Source of the DNA: Priestia endophytica DSM 13796
Lineage (GTDB): Bacteria > Bacillota > Bacilli > Bacillales > Bacillaceae_H
DNA: 64,000 bases
Assembly (NCBI RefSeq): GCF_900115845.1
Contig: NZ_FOXX01000009.1
Span: 1 to 64,000 of the forward strand
Reading direction: 5' to 3'
Below the pieces are notes generated by a model, which ran no database searches, was not told the origin of the DNA, and saw nothing but the letters and a program-made list of their open reading frames with translations. Shown here in pieces: positions 27,218 to 36,832 of this stretch (the first letter of the stretch is position 1; every line of letters begins with the position of its first letter). The position numbers and the translations under genes were made by a program.

Positions 27218-27458
27218 TATTGATTCCTCCGCTTTTTAGGACTAGTAAAACACCTGCCACATAGGAAATGGTTCCAATTTAAATTAAATAAGGTGGAGAA
27301 AAAGACCATTTTATATTTCTACATATAAATCTAAAACACTAGGATAATGACTTCCTGTAAGATTGATTTTCTAAGAGCTCTACCTCTTAAAAGGTTCTTC
27401 AATAGCACCTATATCAAAAATCAAAGATAGGTGGCATACTCTAGTAGGGTTTCTGCAC

Positions 27459-27472
27459 TTAAAGCGCTTTCA
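27459..27472 (-). promoter_or_regulatory. cre-like site upstream of paaI
   Basis: On the minus strand TGAAAGCGCTTTAA differs from the CcpA consensus TGWAARCGYTWWCA at one position. The rest of the 364-bp gap (27218-27581) shows no gene. Confidence 0.55.
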
Positions 27473-27581
27473 AGAAAAGACAACCGGAAACTTGTATAAA
27501 TAGAAATCTTAATTGTTGATAAGAATCAAAAAAACAAATCTAATTCTTCTATAAAATAAAGACCAAGGTCCCGATTATAAT

Positions 27582-28544
27582 TTAAGATGTGAACGTTTCA
27601 AAAACTGAGAAGGATTGTTGAATTTGTGATGAAGCTTCTTCCATCATGTTTTCCAATAACTCTTTTACACTAGGAATATTCGAAAGTAAACCTGCTACTT
27701 GGCCACTATTAATAAATCCATTTACAAAGTCTCCTTTTAGAGCTCCTATAACATGGAGATTTTCAGAAGTCATTTTATTGTATTCTTCTAAAATCATTCC
27801 TTCGTTTTCTTTTTCAACAATTCTATTTGCATATGGAGTATTTAATATTCTTCTTACCTGCCCTACCGAACGTCCTACAACAATTGTATCTGTATCACTT
27901 GCTTGAATTAATTTTTGCTTATAGCTCATGTGAAATGGTGCTTCTTGCGTAGCAATCAGACGTGTACCAATTTGAACTCCACTTGCTCCCAACATTAAAG
28001 CTGCTGCCAAACCTTTCCCATCTCCAATTCCACCTGCAGCAATTACAGGGATATCCACACATTGAGTAAGTTGTGGAATAAGCGTAAATGTTGTGAGTTC
28101 AAGATTCGAATTAATTCCGGCCGCTTCAAACCCCTCTGCTACTAATAAATCCGCTCCTGCTCTCTCTGCTTTTCTAGCATGTTTGACAGAAGCGACTACT
28201 ACGATTACCTTTATACCGTACGAATGAAGTTTTGGAATAATCGAAGTAGGATTCCCTGCTGATAATGAGACAACTGGAATATGATTATCTATAACTACAT
28301 TTATGATATCCTCTAAAAAAGGTGTAACAGTAATAGGAATGTTTACAGCAAAGGGTTTATCTGTTCTCCTCTTTGTTTCTTGAATCATTTCTTCCACTTG
28401 ATCTGGTGTCATAGTACCGCATCCAATTGTACCTAATCCTCCTGCCTCTGATACAGCAGCAGTGAGAATTGCGTTGCTAATATTCCCCATCCCCCCTTGA
28501 ATAATAGGGTATTTAATATTTAATTGCTCTATCAAATGTAACAT
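27582..28544 (-). CDS. Nitronate monooxygenase / FabK-like flavoprotein
   Basis: This is a TIM-barrel FMN enzyme of about 320 residues. The N-terminus YPIIQGGMG, the central GFEAAG, VIAAGGIGDGKG and LGASGVQIGTR are family signatures. Members oxidise nitronates or act as enoyl-ACP reductase II. ATG 28544 follows AGGGGAGTGG, so the preceding six in-frame codons are not used. It lies within the paa region, but a role in phenylacetate breakdown is not established. Confidence 0.8.
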   Translation of the reverse strand: MLHLIEQLNIKYPIIQGGMGNISNAILTAAVSEAGGLGTIGCGTMTPDQVEEMIQETKRRTDKPFAVNIPITVTPFLEDIINVVIDNHIPVVSLSAGNPTSIIPKLHSYGIKVIVVVASVKHARKAERAGADLLVAEGFEAAGINSNLELTTFTLIPQLTQCVDIPVIAAGGIGDGKGLAAALMLGASGVQIGTRLIATQEAPFHMSYKQKLIQASDTDTIVVGRSVGQVRRILNTPYANRIVEKENEGMILEEYNKMTSENLHVIGALKGDFVNGFINSGQVAGLLSNIPSVKELLENMMEEASSQIQQSFSVFETFTS

Positions 28545-28624
28545 TTTCACCACTCCCCTCATAATAATGTTATACTATGGATGAAGGAAAAACAATTATA
28601 AATTCTATATAAGGGGGATCTAGT

Positions 28625-29140
28625 ATGATTATTTCTTATAATGAAAAAGAACCGAATATTGATAAAACAGCATTTATAGCGCCAGGGGCTTATGTAATAG
28701 GAGATGTAGAAGTTGGGGAAGAAACGACGATTTGGTTTAACGCTGTTTTACGCGGTGATGAAGGCGCTATCAAGATTGGAAAGAAATGTAGTATTCAAGA
28801 CAATTCAACGATTCATCTATATGCTGGCTGTCCAGTCACTGTTGAAGATGAAGTAACAATTGGACACAATGTTATTCTTCATGGATGTACAATTGGAAGA
28901 CGCTCTATTATCGGAATGGGTGCTACCATATTAGATGGAGCTCAAATTGGTGAAGAATGTATTATTGGAGCTAATTCACTTATTCCTTCTGGAAAGGTCA
29001 TTCCACCTCGTTCTCTTGTTATGGGGTCTCCTGTAAAAATTGTTCGTGAAATAAATGAAAAGGATTTAGAAGTTATTCAATTGTCTATTGATTCTTATGT
29101 CCAGAAAGGATATGAGTTCAAGAAAATTTTAAGCAAATAA
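28625..29140 (+). CDS. paaY: PaaY / gamma-carbonic-anhydrase family protein
   Basis: This is a 171-residue left-handed beta-helix protein with hexapeptide repeats. Metal-binding His residues are in STIHLYAG and TIGHNVILHGC. In phenylacetate clusters PaaY is a thioesterase that salvages CoA from dead-end intermediates. The alternative, general gamma-CA-like protein (YtoA type), cannot be excluded. AAGGGGG precedes the ATG. It is divergent from the flavoprotein gene and convergent with paaX. Confidence 0.75.
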   Translation: MIISYNEKEPNIDKTAFIAPGAYVIGDVEVGEETTIWFNAVLRGDEGAIKIGKKCSIQDNSTIHLYAGCPVTVEDEVTIGHNVILHGCTIGRRSIIGMGATILDGAQIGEECIIGANSLIPSGKVIPPRSLVMGSPVKIVREINEKDLEVIQLSIDSYVQKGYEFKKILSK

Positions 29141-29170
29141 AAATTCCTAAGAGTTATCTCTTAGGAATTT
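29141..29170. terminator. Terminator shared by paaY and paaX
   Basis: AAATTCCTAAGAG (29141-29153) pairs with CTCTTAGGAATTT (29158-29170), directly after the paaY stop and overlapping the last codons of paaX. Confidence 0.7.
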
Positions 29171-30057
29171 CTAATTTGTTCACTAATTAGAGGATGATCT
29201 GTAGAATCGTATGATTTACTTTTATGGCTTAAATCATTATCTTTTTGAAAAATATCTTCAAAAAACTGATTAGCAGGATCGGCTAGCATTTTATAGTACT
29301 GACTGAATAATAAGGCTGCATGATTGCCAATCCAACGCGCTGGTAATAGTTCTTTTGGAAGGCCAGGATCAACAAATAGAAATTTTCGATACTCATGGAT
29401 GAGGTTTGTTCTCTCTACGAAACATTCCGCATCAGTCATCTGGCCTCGCTGAATAACACTTTGATGTATAATATATGTTTTACTATAAGTATCAATAAAC
29501 TGTTCATATTTTTGTTCAATCTCTTCTAATGGCCAGCTCTTTTCTACTAATGATTGATTTGTGTGAGGTCCCTTATAATCAGATACAAAGAAATCAACAT
29601 ATTGCTCAATCTTATATTTATCAATTAAAAGTTCAACTTCTTTTTCTAAATTATTAGGTGATAACCAGCAACCATTTGAAAAACTTCCAAATCCGCTCCA
29701 TATTAATTCTTTTCTAAACTCATCGCGGATTTGTCTTTTTTCCTCTGGAATCGTATACATGAGAATTCTCCACTTCCCATCCCACTCATGAGGGTTTAGT
29801 TTATAAATTCTCCGCGCCGCTTCTTCAATCCGATTAACGCCTCGAGGAGTTAGAAAATAATAGCTCTTATTTCCTTCTCTTTGGGATTGTAGCCATCCTT
29901 GTTTAACCATACGTGAACACGTGACACGTACAGCTTGTTCGTTATGTCCAAACTCCTTTAATAAACGTATTAAACTGCCGATCCAAATTTTATTACCATA
30001 ATGGCGAATATAATCACCATAAATCGTAAAAATCATAGATTGTGTGTTAGTACTCAT
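29161..30057 (-). CDS. paaX: Phenylacetate repressor PaaX
   Basis: The 298-residue product matches PaaX: the N-terminal helix-turn-helix (IRHYGNKIWIGSLIRLLKEF, then AVRVTCSRMVKQGWL) and the central EWDGKWRILMYTIPE motif. PaaX represses paa genes until phenylacetyl-CoA binds. GTGAGG precedes the ATG. Likely targets are the dyads upstream of paaA and paaK. Confidence 0.9.
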   Translation of the reverse strand: MSTNTQSMIFTIYGDYIRHYGNKIWIGSLIRLLKEFGHNEQAVRVTCSRMVKQGWLQSQREGNKSYYFLTPRGVNRIEEAARRIYKLNPHEWDGKWRILMYTIPEEKRQIRDEFRKELIWSGFGSFSNGCWLSPNNLEKEVELLIDKYKIEQYVDFFVSDYKGPHTNQSLVEKSWPLEEIEQKYEQFIDTYSKTYIIHQSVIQRGQMTDAECFVERTNLIHEYRKFLFVDPGLPKELLPARWIGNHAALLFSQYYKMLADPANQFFEDIFQKDNDLSHKSKSYDSTDHPLISEQIRNS

Positions 30058-30412
30058 TAATACCTCACTCTTTCTACTCGCTCACCCTGTTTTATGTTAT
30101 ACAGCGGAGTACTAAAAAGTTCTTAAATATATTCTCTAATACCCCTTCATATCCATTATAATTAAGAGTTATTAGAGTGTTTAACTACTAAAAGTTATTA
30201 CTCCTTAAGCCTTCCTTCTAATGCACGAGCAATTATTTTGATTTATCTAACAATATCATATCGAATGTCTGTTAATCATGGCAACTATTATTTTCCTTCA
30301 TATCCATTATGAATTTCTTAAAAATAATGGTTTTCTTCTACAAGTATGAATATTTCCCTCGTTTTTCATTTAAAAGTCATGATTATATTTTATCTTTTTA
30401 TTACGGCAACGG
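30058..30412. other. Intergenic upstream of paaX
   Basis: AT-rich. The word TTCATATCCATTAT occurs twice (about 30148 and 30298), 150 bp apart. No gene seen. It may hold the paaX promoter and an autoregulatory site. Confidence 0.3.
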
Positions 30413-31189
30413 CTATTTCCCTTTAAATTTCGGCATTCTTTTTTCACTAAACGCATTCAAAGCTTCTAATCGATCTTCTGTAGGTATCGTTAATTCATAA
30501 GCTTTTGATTCAATCGCTAATCCTGTCTGCAAATCAACATTCATTCCTTGACTAATAGCATATTTAGCTTGCTTTAAAGCAACTGGGCCATTTTTCATCA
30601 TTTCTGCTGCAAAAGCTTCGCAAGATGTCATTAGCATGTTCTTTTCGACAACTTTTGTAAGTATGCCAAGTTCATATGCTTCTTGAGCTGAAATTTTCCT
30701 TGCTGTAAAAATCAGTTCTTTAGCTTTTGTCTCTCCAATTAAACGCGGCAATCGTTGCGTACCTCCAGCTCCTGGGATAATCGCCCAACTCGTCTCTGTC
30801 AGTCCAACCTTCGCCTCTTCTACAGCAATAGAAAAATCACATGCTAGCATTAATTCAAATCCACCACCAAACGCATATCCATTTACTGCAGCAATAGTAG
30901 GCTGTGGTAGATTTGCAATACTATTGAAGACATCTCGGATCGCCTTTACATTTCGTTTCACCTGCATCTCTGATAATGTTTTGCGTTCCTTTAAATCCGC
31001 ACCTGCACTAAAAGCCTTTTCACCTGCACCTGTAAAGATGACAATGTTTACAGGTGCATCTAGCTGAATGGCATTTACAATCTCCTGTAGTTGTTTTAAT
31101 GATTCATAGTCAAAGCAATTTAACACCTCTGGGCGGTTAATTGTAACATACCCAATCTTATTTTCAACTCTATATAAAACAAGAGACAT
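30413..31189 (-). CDS. Enoyl-CoA hydratase/isomerase family protein
   Basis: This is a crotonase of about 258 residues. The oxyanion-hole segments FSAGADLKE and YAFGGGFELMLACD are present, and the two hydratase glutamates appear in GGFELM and GLTETSWAIIPGAGG. It resembles YngF-like hydratases. The ATG at 31189 follows AAAGGAGTGGAG; the 14 codons before it are not used. Last gene of the leftward paa series, separated from paaJ by a hairpin. Role could be the PaaF or a branch hydratase step. Confidence 0.8.
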   Translation of the reverse strand: MSLVLYRVENKIGYVTINRPEVLNCFDYESLKQLQEIVNAIQLDAPVNIVIFTGAGEKAFSAGADLKERKTLSEMQVKRNVKAIRDVFNSIANLPQPTIAAVNGYAFGGGFELMLACDFSIAVEEAKVGLTETSWAIIPGAGGTQRLPRLIGETKAKELIFTARKISAQEAYELGILTKVVEKNMLMTSCEAFAAEMMKNGPVALKQAKYAISQGMNVDLQTGLAIESKAYELTIPTEDRLEALNAFSEKRMPKFKGK

Positions 31190-31217
31190 GATTTCTCCAC
31201 TCCTTTTTATGAAAGAA

Positions 31218-31246
31218 CCCTTATCTAGCACAGGGCTAAATAAGGG
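31218..31246 (-). terminator. Hairpin between paaJ and the crotonase
   Basis: CCCTTATTTAGC and GCTAGATAAGGG (minus strand) form a stem with one mismatch around CCTGT. Weak T-run; possible partial terminator. Confidence 0.45.
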
Positions 31247-31257
31247 AATCCTCTATT

Positions 31258-32463
31258 TTAATCATTTACATTTTCTACAATTGTTGCAATTCCTTGTCCA
31301 ACACCCACACACATTGTGCTAAGACCATATTGGATATCTTGTTTTTTCATTTCGTAAATAAGAGTTGTTAATATTCTTGCTCCACTTGCTCCTAGCGGAT
31401 GTCCAAATGCAATAGCTCCTCCATTTACGTTAACTTTCTCTTTATTTAGCTCTAGTTGACGAATGCATTCTAAAGATTGAGAAGCAAAAGCTTCATTTAA
31501 TTCAACTAGCCCAATGTCTTGTATCGTTAAGTTGGCACGCGACAAAGCTTTTCTAGTAGCCAAAATTGGTCCTAACCCCATGATGCTAGGTTCTAATCCC
31601 GCTGTTGCTCCAACCACATACTTTACAAGCGGTCTTAACCCTAATTCCTTTGCTTTGTCAGCACTCATTATTAGAAGGGCTGAGGCTCCGTCATTAACAC
31701 CTGAGGCATTTCCTGCCGTAACCGTTCCTCCTTCAAAAAGGGGTCTTAATTTTTCTAACGTTTCTAACGTTGTATCAGGACGAGGATGTTCATCCCTATC
31801 AATAACAACTTCGTTGCCTTTTCGATCTCGATACATAACGGGTACAATTTCTTCAGAGAACCGATTTTCTTCCATTGCCTTTTTTGCTTTCTGTTGACTT
31901 TCCAATGCAAACTGATCTTGTTCACTACGTGAAATATGAAATTGTTGGGCTACATTTTCAGCCGTTTTAGGCATCGTTTCTGCTCCGTACATTTCTTCTA
32001 ATTTTTTATTTGTAAAACGCCAGCCAATTGTTGTATCCTGTAACTCCATACTGCCTCTAGGAAATTCTTTATGGGGTTTAGCCATCACTAAAGGTGCACG
32101 AGTCATGCTTTCTGTACCCCCAGCAATATAAATATCTCCTTCGCCGATTGCAATAGCTCTTGCTGCATAGATTACAGCATCAAGACCTGATCCACATAGA
32201 CGATTGACAGTAGTCCCCCCTACACTTGTTGGGAGTCCTGCTAGTAAAGCTGACATTCTAGCCACATTACGATTATCTTCCCCAGCTTGGTTGGCATTCC
32301 CCAATATCACTTCTTCAATTTGATGGGGCGGGAGGTTTGGGTTACGTTCAATGAGGGCCTTAATGACTATCGCCCCTAAATCGTCTGGACGTATATTTTT
32401 TAAAGCTCCTTTATATCTTCCGATAGGAGTTCGCACTGCATCTACCACAACAACTTCCCTCAT
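31258..32463 (-). CDS. paaJ: Acetyl-CoA acyltransferase / beta-ketoadipyl-CoA thiolase
   Basis: The 401-residue thiolase has the acylated Cys in NRLCGSGLDA, the His in GHPLGASGAR and the second Cys in STMCVGVGQG. In the phenylacetate pathway PaaJ cleaves 3-oxo-5,6-dehydrosuberyl-CoA and 3-oxoadipyl-CoA. It overlaps paaH by 4 bp (ATGA), with GGAGG upstream. Confidence 0.85.
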   Translation of the reverse strand: MREVVVVDAVRTPIGRYKGALKNIRPDDLGAIVIKALIERNPNLPPHQIEEVILGNANQAGEDNRNVARMSALLAGLPTSVGGTTVNRLCGSGLDAVIYAARAIAIGEGDIYIAGGTESMTRAPLVMAKPHKEFPRGSMELQDTTIGWRFTNKKLEEMYGAETMPKTAENVAQQFHISRSEQDQFALESQQKAKKAMEENRFSEEIVPVMYRDRKGNEVVIDRDEHPRPDTTLETLEKLRPLFEGGTVTAGNASGVNDGASALLIMSADKAKELGLRPLVKYVVGATAGLEPSIMGLGPILATRKALSRANLTIQDIGLVELNEAFASQSLECIRQLELNKEKVNVNGGAIAFGHPLGASGARILTTLIYEMKKQDIQYGLSTMCVGVGQGIATIVENVND

Positions 32464-33335
32464 TTTTTGACCTCCTCTTTTGGCTTATTTGTATAATCGT
32501 ATACACCTTTACCTGATTTACGGCCTAGACGCCCAGCTTTCACGTATTGCTCCAGTAACGGAGCTGGTCGGTATTTTTCACCTAACTTTTCATGTAAATA
32601 CTTTAAATTATTTAAACGCGCATCTAATCCTACTAAATCGACAAGTTCAAATGGACCCATTGGATAATTTAATCCTAGTTTAATAGCTTTATCAATTTCC
32701 TCAGGCGTACCTAATCCTTCTTGTAACATATAGAAAGCCTCATTCCCTACTAACGCACTGATTCGACTCGTTACAAATCCAGGAAACTCATTAATCACAA
32801 CGCTTTTTTTCCCCATTTGCTCTGCTACTTCTTTAATGAGTTGTACTGTTTCGTCACTAGTTTCTAAGCCGCGGACGATTTCAACAAGCGGCATCTTATG
32901 TACTGGATTAAAAAAGTGCATGGCAATTGTTTTTTCAGGGCGTTTAGCATATGAAGCAATTTCTGTCGGACTCATTGTTGAAGTATTGGTAGCAAAAATA
33001 CAGGAATCAGACGCATATTCTTCTAGATTATGAAACACTCCTCTTTTAATTTCTGTTTTTTCAGGAACAGCCTCAATGATTAAGTCTGCTTGACTTCCTG
33101 CCCTTTTTAAATCTGTAGAATAGGAAAGATTTCTTTTAGCTTGTAAAACTAATTCATTAGAAATATGGCCACGATTCAAGCTTTTTTCAAATAAACTAAT
33201 AATCTCTTTTTTAGCATTTTGTAAAGCTGATTCATCCAGGTCTATTAATGTAACCGAATATCCCCCTACAGCTGATACGTAAGCAATACCTCTCCCCATT
33301 ACACCAGAACCTACTACAACAATATTACTTATCAT
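32460..33335 (-). CDS. paaH: 3-hydroxyacyl-CoA dehydrogenase
   Basis: The 291-residue protein of the 3-hydroxybutyryl-CoA dehydrogenase family has NAD-binding GSGVMGRGIAYV, the catalytic His segment MHFFNPVHKMPLVE and the C-terminal YPMGPFELVDLVGLD. In this locus it should oxidise 3-hydroxyadipyl-CoA. AAGGGGGG precedes the ATG. Confidence 0.85.
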   Translation of the reverse strand: MISNIVVVGSGVMGRGIAYVSAVGGYSVTLIDLDESALQNAKKEIISLFEKSLNRGHISNELVLQAKRNLSYSTDLKRAGSQADLIIEAVPEKTEIKRGVFHNLEEYASDSCIFATNTSTMSPTEIASYAKRPEKTIAMHFFNPVHKMPLVEIVRGLETSDETVQLIKEVAEQMGKKSVVINEFPGFVTSRISALVGNEAFYMLQEGLGTPEEIDKAIKLGLNYPMGPFELVDLVGLDARLNNLKYLHEKLGEKYRPAPLLEQYVKAGRLGRKSGKGVYDYTNKPKEEVKK

Positions 33336-33360
33336 TGTTCCGCTCCCCCCTTATGTCTTC

Positions 33361-33403
33361 TTAAAAGAGTACGGATAAAACTCTTATAGAGCTTTATCCG
33401 TAC
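33361..33403 (-). terminator. Terminator between aldehyde dehydrogenase and paaH
   Basis: GTACGGATAAA (33369-33379) pairs with TTTATCCGTAC (33393-33403), the loop pairs further, and CTCTTTTAAG follows on the minus strand. It divides the series into two transcription blocks. Confidence 0.65.
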
Positions 33404-33414
33404 GTATTCTAGAC

Positions 33415-34932
33415 TTACAAGCCAAATGGATTCAAAGGACGGCTTCCATAGTAAGAAATGATACTTTTTGTTTCTGTATATAAATCAAGCGTTTCAATGC
33501 ATAACTCACGGCCAAAGCCTGACTGTTTATATCCACCAAATGGTGTGCCTGGGAATGCAGAGAATGGGCAATTGACCATTACAATACCAGCTTGGATTTG
33601 ATTTGCTACACGTGTAGCACGTGCTCCATCTTTTGTCCAAAGAGCTGAACCTAAGCCAAATTCTGTGTCATTTGCAAGTTTAATCGCTTCTTTTTCATCT
33701 GAGAATTTCATAATCACAACAACAGGACCAAAGATTTCTTCATTCACTACTTTCATTTTATGATTAACATTTGCAATAACAGTAGGTTCATACCAAAAGC
33801 CATTTTCAAACCCTTTTACTTGAGCAACCTTACCACCAGTTAAAATATCCGCTCCATCTTCTATTGCAGATTTTACATAGCCATCAATAACATCTAGTTG
33901 ATTTTGATCAATGACCGCCCCAATGTGTGTACCTTTGTCAAACGGATCTCCTAATGTTAATTTTTTTGTTTTTTCAACAAACTTATGAACAAACTCATCA
34001 AAAATACTTTCATGTACATATAAACGAGAACGAGCTTCACATGATTGTCCTGTATTATAGAAGATTCCAAATAATGATCCATCAACGGCTGCCTCTAGAT
34101 CTGCATCATCAAACACAATGTTTGGAGATTTCCCTCCTAACTCTAATGTTACGCGTTTCAACGTTTGTGACGCTCTTTCCATAATGTTTTTTCCGATTGG
34201 AGTCGAACCAGTAAAGGCAACTTTGTCTACTTGTTTATGTTCAACTAAGTAATTTCCAACTTCCGATCCAGAACCTGGAATGATATTTACTACCCCTTCT
34301 GGCACACCAGCTTCAAGACAAATTTCTCCTAGAATGATGGCTGTTAATGGGGTTAGAGAAGCTGGTTTGACAATCACAGAACATCCTACAGCTAGAGCAG
34401 GAGCGATCTTCCATGCTGTCATCATTAATGGGTAGTTCCAAGGAATAATTTGAGCACAAACCCCAACAGGTTCTTTTTCCGTATAATTTTGAAATGGTCC
34501 TGGTACGCTATTAACGGCACCACGATGACCAACAATAGCCGAAGCATAAAATTCAAAATCCTCAATTGCCTGCATGACTTGCCCTTGTGCTGCATGAAGA
34601 GATTTTCCTGTATCCAAAATCTCTAACTCTACTAATTCATTGAATCTAGCACGCATAATTGAGGCAATTTTATTTATAGTACGCGAGCGTTTATTAACGG
34701 GGTACTTCTTCCATTTTCCATAGTCAAATGCTTGACGCGCTGCCTGAATGGCCTTTTCTGTATCTTCTTTAGAGGCTTTTGCTACTTCAGCGATGACTTC
34801 ACCTGTTGCAGGATTATACGTTTTAAATGTGGTACCATTGCTACTTTCTAGTTTTTCTCCATTGATGATAAGATGATAAAATTTTCGCTTCATTTCCGGT
34901 TTTTCTACTTTTGTTTCTTGAACTGTTGACAT
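33415..34932 (-). CDS. Aldehyde dehydrogenase (phenylacetaldehyde/PaaZ-ALDH role)
   Basis: The ALDH of about 505 residues has the catalytic Cys in NTGQSCEARSR, the Glu in TLELGGKSPN and the NAD site in FTGSTPIGKN. E. coli PaaZ has an ALDH domain fused to a MaoC-like hydratase; this protein has only the ALDH part. It may oxidise the ring-opened semialdehyde, or phenylacetaldehyde to phenylacetate. The ATG at 34932 follows AAAGGAGTGG. Confidence 0.85.
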   Translation of the reverse strand: MSTVQETKVEKPEMKRKFYHLIINGEKLESSNGTTFKTYNPATGEVIAEVAKASKEDTEKAIQAARQAFDYGKWKKYPVNKRSRTINKIASIMRARFNELVELEILDTGKSLHAAQGQVMQAIEDFEFYASAIVGHRGAVNSVPGPFQNYTEKEPVGVCAQIIPWNYPLMMTAWKIAPALAVGCSVIVKPASLTPLTAIILGEICLEAGVPEGVVNIIPGSGSEVGNYLVEHKQVDKVAFTGSTPIGKNIMERASQTLKRVTLELGGKSPNIVFDDADLEAAVDGSLFGIFYNTGQSCEARSRLYVHESIFDEFVHKFVEKTKKLTLGDPFDKGTHIGAVIDQNQLDVIDGYVKSAIEDGADILTGGKVAQVKGFENGFWYEPTVIANVNHKMKVVNEEIFGPVVVIMKFSDEKEAIKLANDTEFGLGSALWTKDGARATRVANQIQAGIVMVNCPFSAFPGTPFGGYKQSGFGRELCIETLDLYTETKSIISYYGSRPLNPFGL

Positions 34933-34946
34933 ATAATCCACTCCTT

Positions 34947-35720
34947 TTAATTTCCGATAAAAATAGGTTTTTGTTTTTCTAAAAATGCTTGAACACCATG
35001 TCGATGATCTTCTGTTGTTCCAGCTATTCGTTGACCTTCTGCTTCTTTTTCTAGATATTCATTAAGAGGTAGGTCATTAGCTAATTTTAAATATCGTTTA
35101 ATTAAACCGATTGCCTTTGTTGGCATAGTTGCTAAATGTACAGCAAATTCTTTCACTTCTTTTTCCCATGTATCTAATGAAATGACCTTTGTTGCTAATC
35201 CTAGATGTTCAGCTTCAAGAGCTGAGATCTTTTCTCCTAAAATAGCTAATTCTGTAGCTTTCGCCTGACCAATTAACTTTGAAAGAAAGTACAAATTCCC
35301 CGAATCTGGAATTAGTCCAACGTGAATAAACGCATTCACAAAACTCGCTTTTTCTGATACTAATCTAAAGTCACATGCAAGAGCCAAACTAAACCCGGCT
35401 CCTGCTGCAATACCATTTACTGCAGCTATAATAGGCTTTTCACACTGCATAATTTGCTTGATCATTGGAGCGTAATGCTCCCGTAAAACCTGGCCGTGAT
35501 CCATATGCTCATCAACTTCTGCTAAATCTTGACCAGAACAAAAGGCACGTCCTTCACCAGTAATAACAATGCAACGGACATTTACATCTAAGGAAGCATC
35601 TTTGATAGCTGATTTAATCTCATGATTCATTTGAGCAATAAATGCATTGAGCTTCCGAGGTCTATTTAAAGTCAGCCAAGCTACTCCATCATGGACATTA
35701 TATTGAATGGTTTCAAACAT
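34947..35720 (-). CDS. paaG: 1,2-epoxyphenylacetyl-CoA isomerase
   Basis: The 257-residue crotonase has the PaaG-type features AFCSGQDL, AAGAGFSLALACD and the catalytic Asp in VGLIPDSG, in place of the second hydratase Glu. PaaG turns the ring epoxide into oxepin-CoA and also shifts a double bond later. AAGGAG precedes the ATG. Confidence 0.88.
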   Translation of the reverse strand: MFETIQYNVHDGVAWLTLNRPRKLNAFIAQMNHEIKSAIKDASLDVNVRCIVITGEGRAFCSGQDLAEVDEHMDHGQVLREHYAPMIKQIMQCEKPIIAAVNGIAAGAGFSLALACDFRLVSEKASFVNAFIHVGLIPDSGNLYFLSKLIGQAKATELAILGEKISALEAEHLGLATKVISLDTWEKEVKEFAVHLATMPTKAIGLIKRYLKLANDLPLNEYLEKEAEGQRIAGTTEDHRHGVQAFLEKQKPIFIGN

Positions 35721-35734
35721 ACTTTCTAATCTCC

Positions 35735-36511
35735 TTATTTTCCTTTAAATTCTGGCTTTCTTTTCTCAGAAAACGCTTTCATTCCTTCTTTTTGATCTTC
35801 TGAAGAAAACAATAGATAGAAGTTCTTCCTCTCATATTGCATCCCTTCATATAAGGGATAATCTACTGCTTTGTTTACAGAATCTTTAATGAGACGCAAA
35901 GATAAAGGAGGTTGTTTAGATAACTTTTTAGCGAGTTTGAATGTTTCTTCCATTAATAGCTCACGAGCAACAATTTTGTTAACCAATCCATGCTTTAAAG
36001 CCTCTTCTACAGGAATTCTGTCTCCTGTCCAAAGCCATTCCAATGCTTTTGCTCTTCCCACAACCTTTGTAAGACGTTGTGTTCCACCTGCTCCTGGCAT
36101 CACACCAATATTTACTTCTGGAAATGAAAATTCAGTGCCGCTTGCTGCAATTAAAAGATCACAGCAAAGCGCTAACTCAAACCCTCCGCCAAATACAAAT
36201 CCTTTTACGGCTCCAATAATCGGTTTTTTTATCAATGAAAGACGATCCCAATCAGCAAATTGATTTAACAACTCTAAATGAATAGGCCCATCATTAGCCA
36301 TTTCTTCAATATCAGCACCAGCTGAGAAAGCCCGCCCTTTTCCTGTTAATAGGATTGTGACTACTTCATTGTTCCTATCGAATATTTCCATCGATTCAAC
36401 GATTTCTCTTACCATTGTACGATTCAATGCGTTGTACTGTTTAGGCCGATTAAGTTCAATGATTCCTACTTGATCTCTAATCGAGGTTTCAATAAATTCG
36501 AAAGTGTTCAC
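35735..36511 (-). CDS. paaF: Enoyl-CoA hydratase
   Basis: The 258-residue crotonase has AFSAGADIEEM, VFGGGFELALCCD and FPEVNIGVMPGAGG, with both catalytic glutamates. It most likely hydrates 2,3-dehydroadipyl-CoA. The GTG start overlaps the stop of the EthD-like gene (GTGA), with GAGGAAG upstream. The crotonase at 30413 is an alternative PaaF. Confidence 0.8.
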   Translation of the reverse strand: MNTFEFIETSIRDQVGIIELNRPKQYNALNRTMVREIVESMEIFDRNNEVVTILLTGKGRAFSAGADIEEMANDGPIHLELLNQFADWDRLSLIKKPIIGAVKGFVFGGGFELALCCDLLIAASGTEFSFPEVNIGVMPGAGGTQRLTKVVGRAKALEWLWTGDRIPVEEALKHGLVNKIVARELLMEETFKLAKKLSKQPPLSLRLIKDSVNKAVDYPLYEGMQYERKNFYLLFSSEDQKEGMKAFSEKRKPEFKGK

Positions 36512-36813
36512 TTTACTTCCTCACCGATCATTAAGGTAACAAGCTCAGCTGCAAATCCCATCAAATCTTTTCCAGATGCTTTGCCTTCAGCTGATTTTAA
36601 TCCTTGTTTTAGAGCTTCATGATCATCATAGTACATTTCACATAGTAGATAATATTTACCTTCTCCGCCCATAGGAGACCCTACAATTTTTGTTACTTCC
36701 ATCTTGCGCAAACCTGGGATTTTTTCTGTAATTGGTCCGTGTACATTAAAGTAATGCTCATCAAATGCCTCTTTGTTTTCAGGATGCTTGTATAACGCGA
36801 TTAATTTTACCAT
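36508..36813 (-). CDS. EthD family protein
   Basis: The 101-residue ferredoxin-like-fold protein has the EthD pattern ALYKHPENKEAFDEHYF with the conserved HGPI motif. Its function in phenylacetate breakdown is unknown. It is coupled to the following crotonase by a 4-bp overlap and preceded by paaD, so it is part of the paa operon. Confidence 0.8.
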   Translation of the reverse strand: MVKLIALYKHPENKEAFDEHYFNVHGPITEKIPGLRKMEVTKIVGSPMGGEGKYYLLCEMYYDDHEALKQGLKSAEGKASGKDLMGFAAELVTLMIGEEVK

Positions 36814-36832
36814 TTTATTCCTCTCCTTTTAA

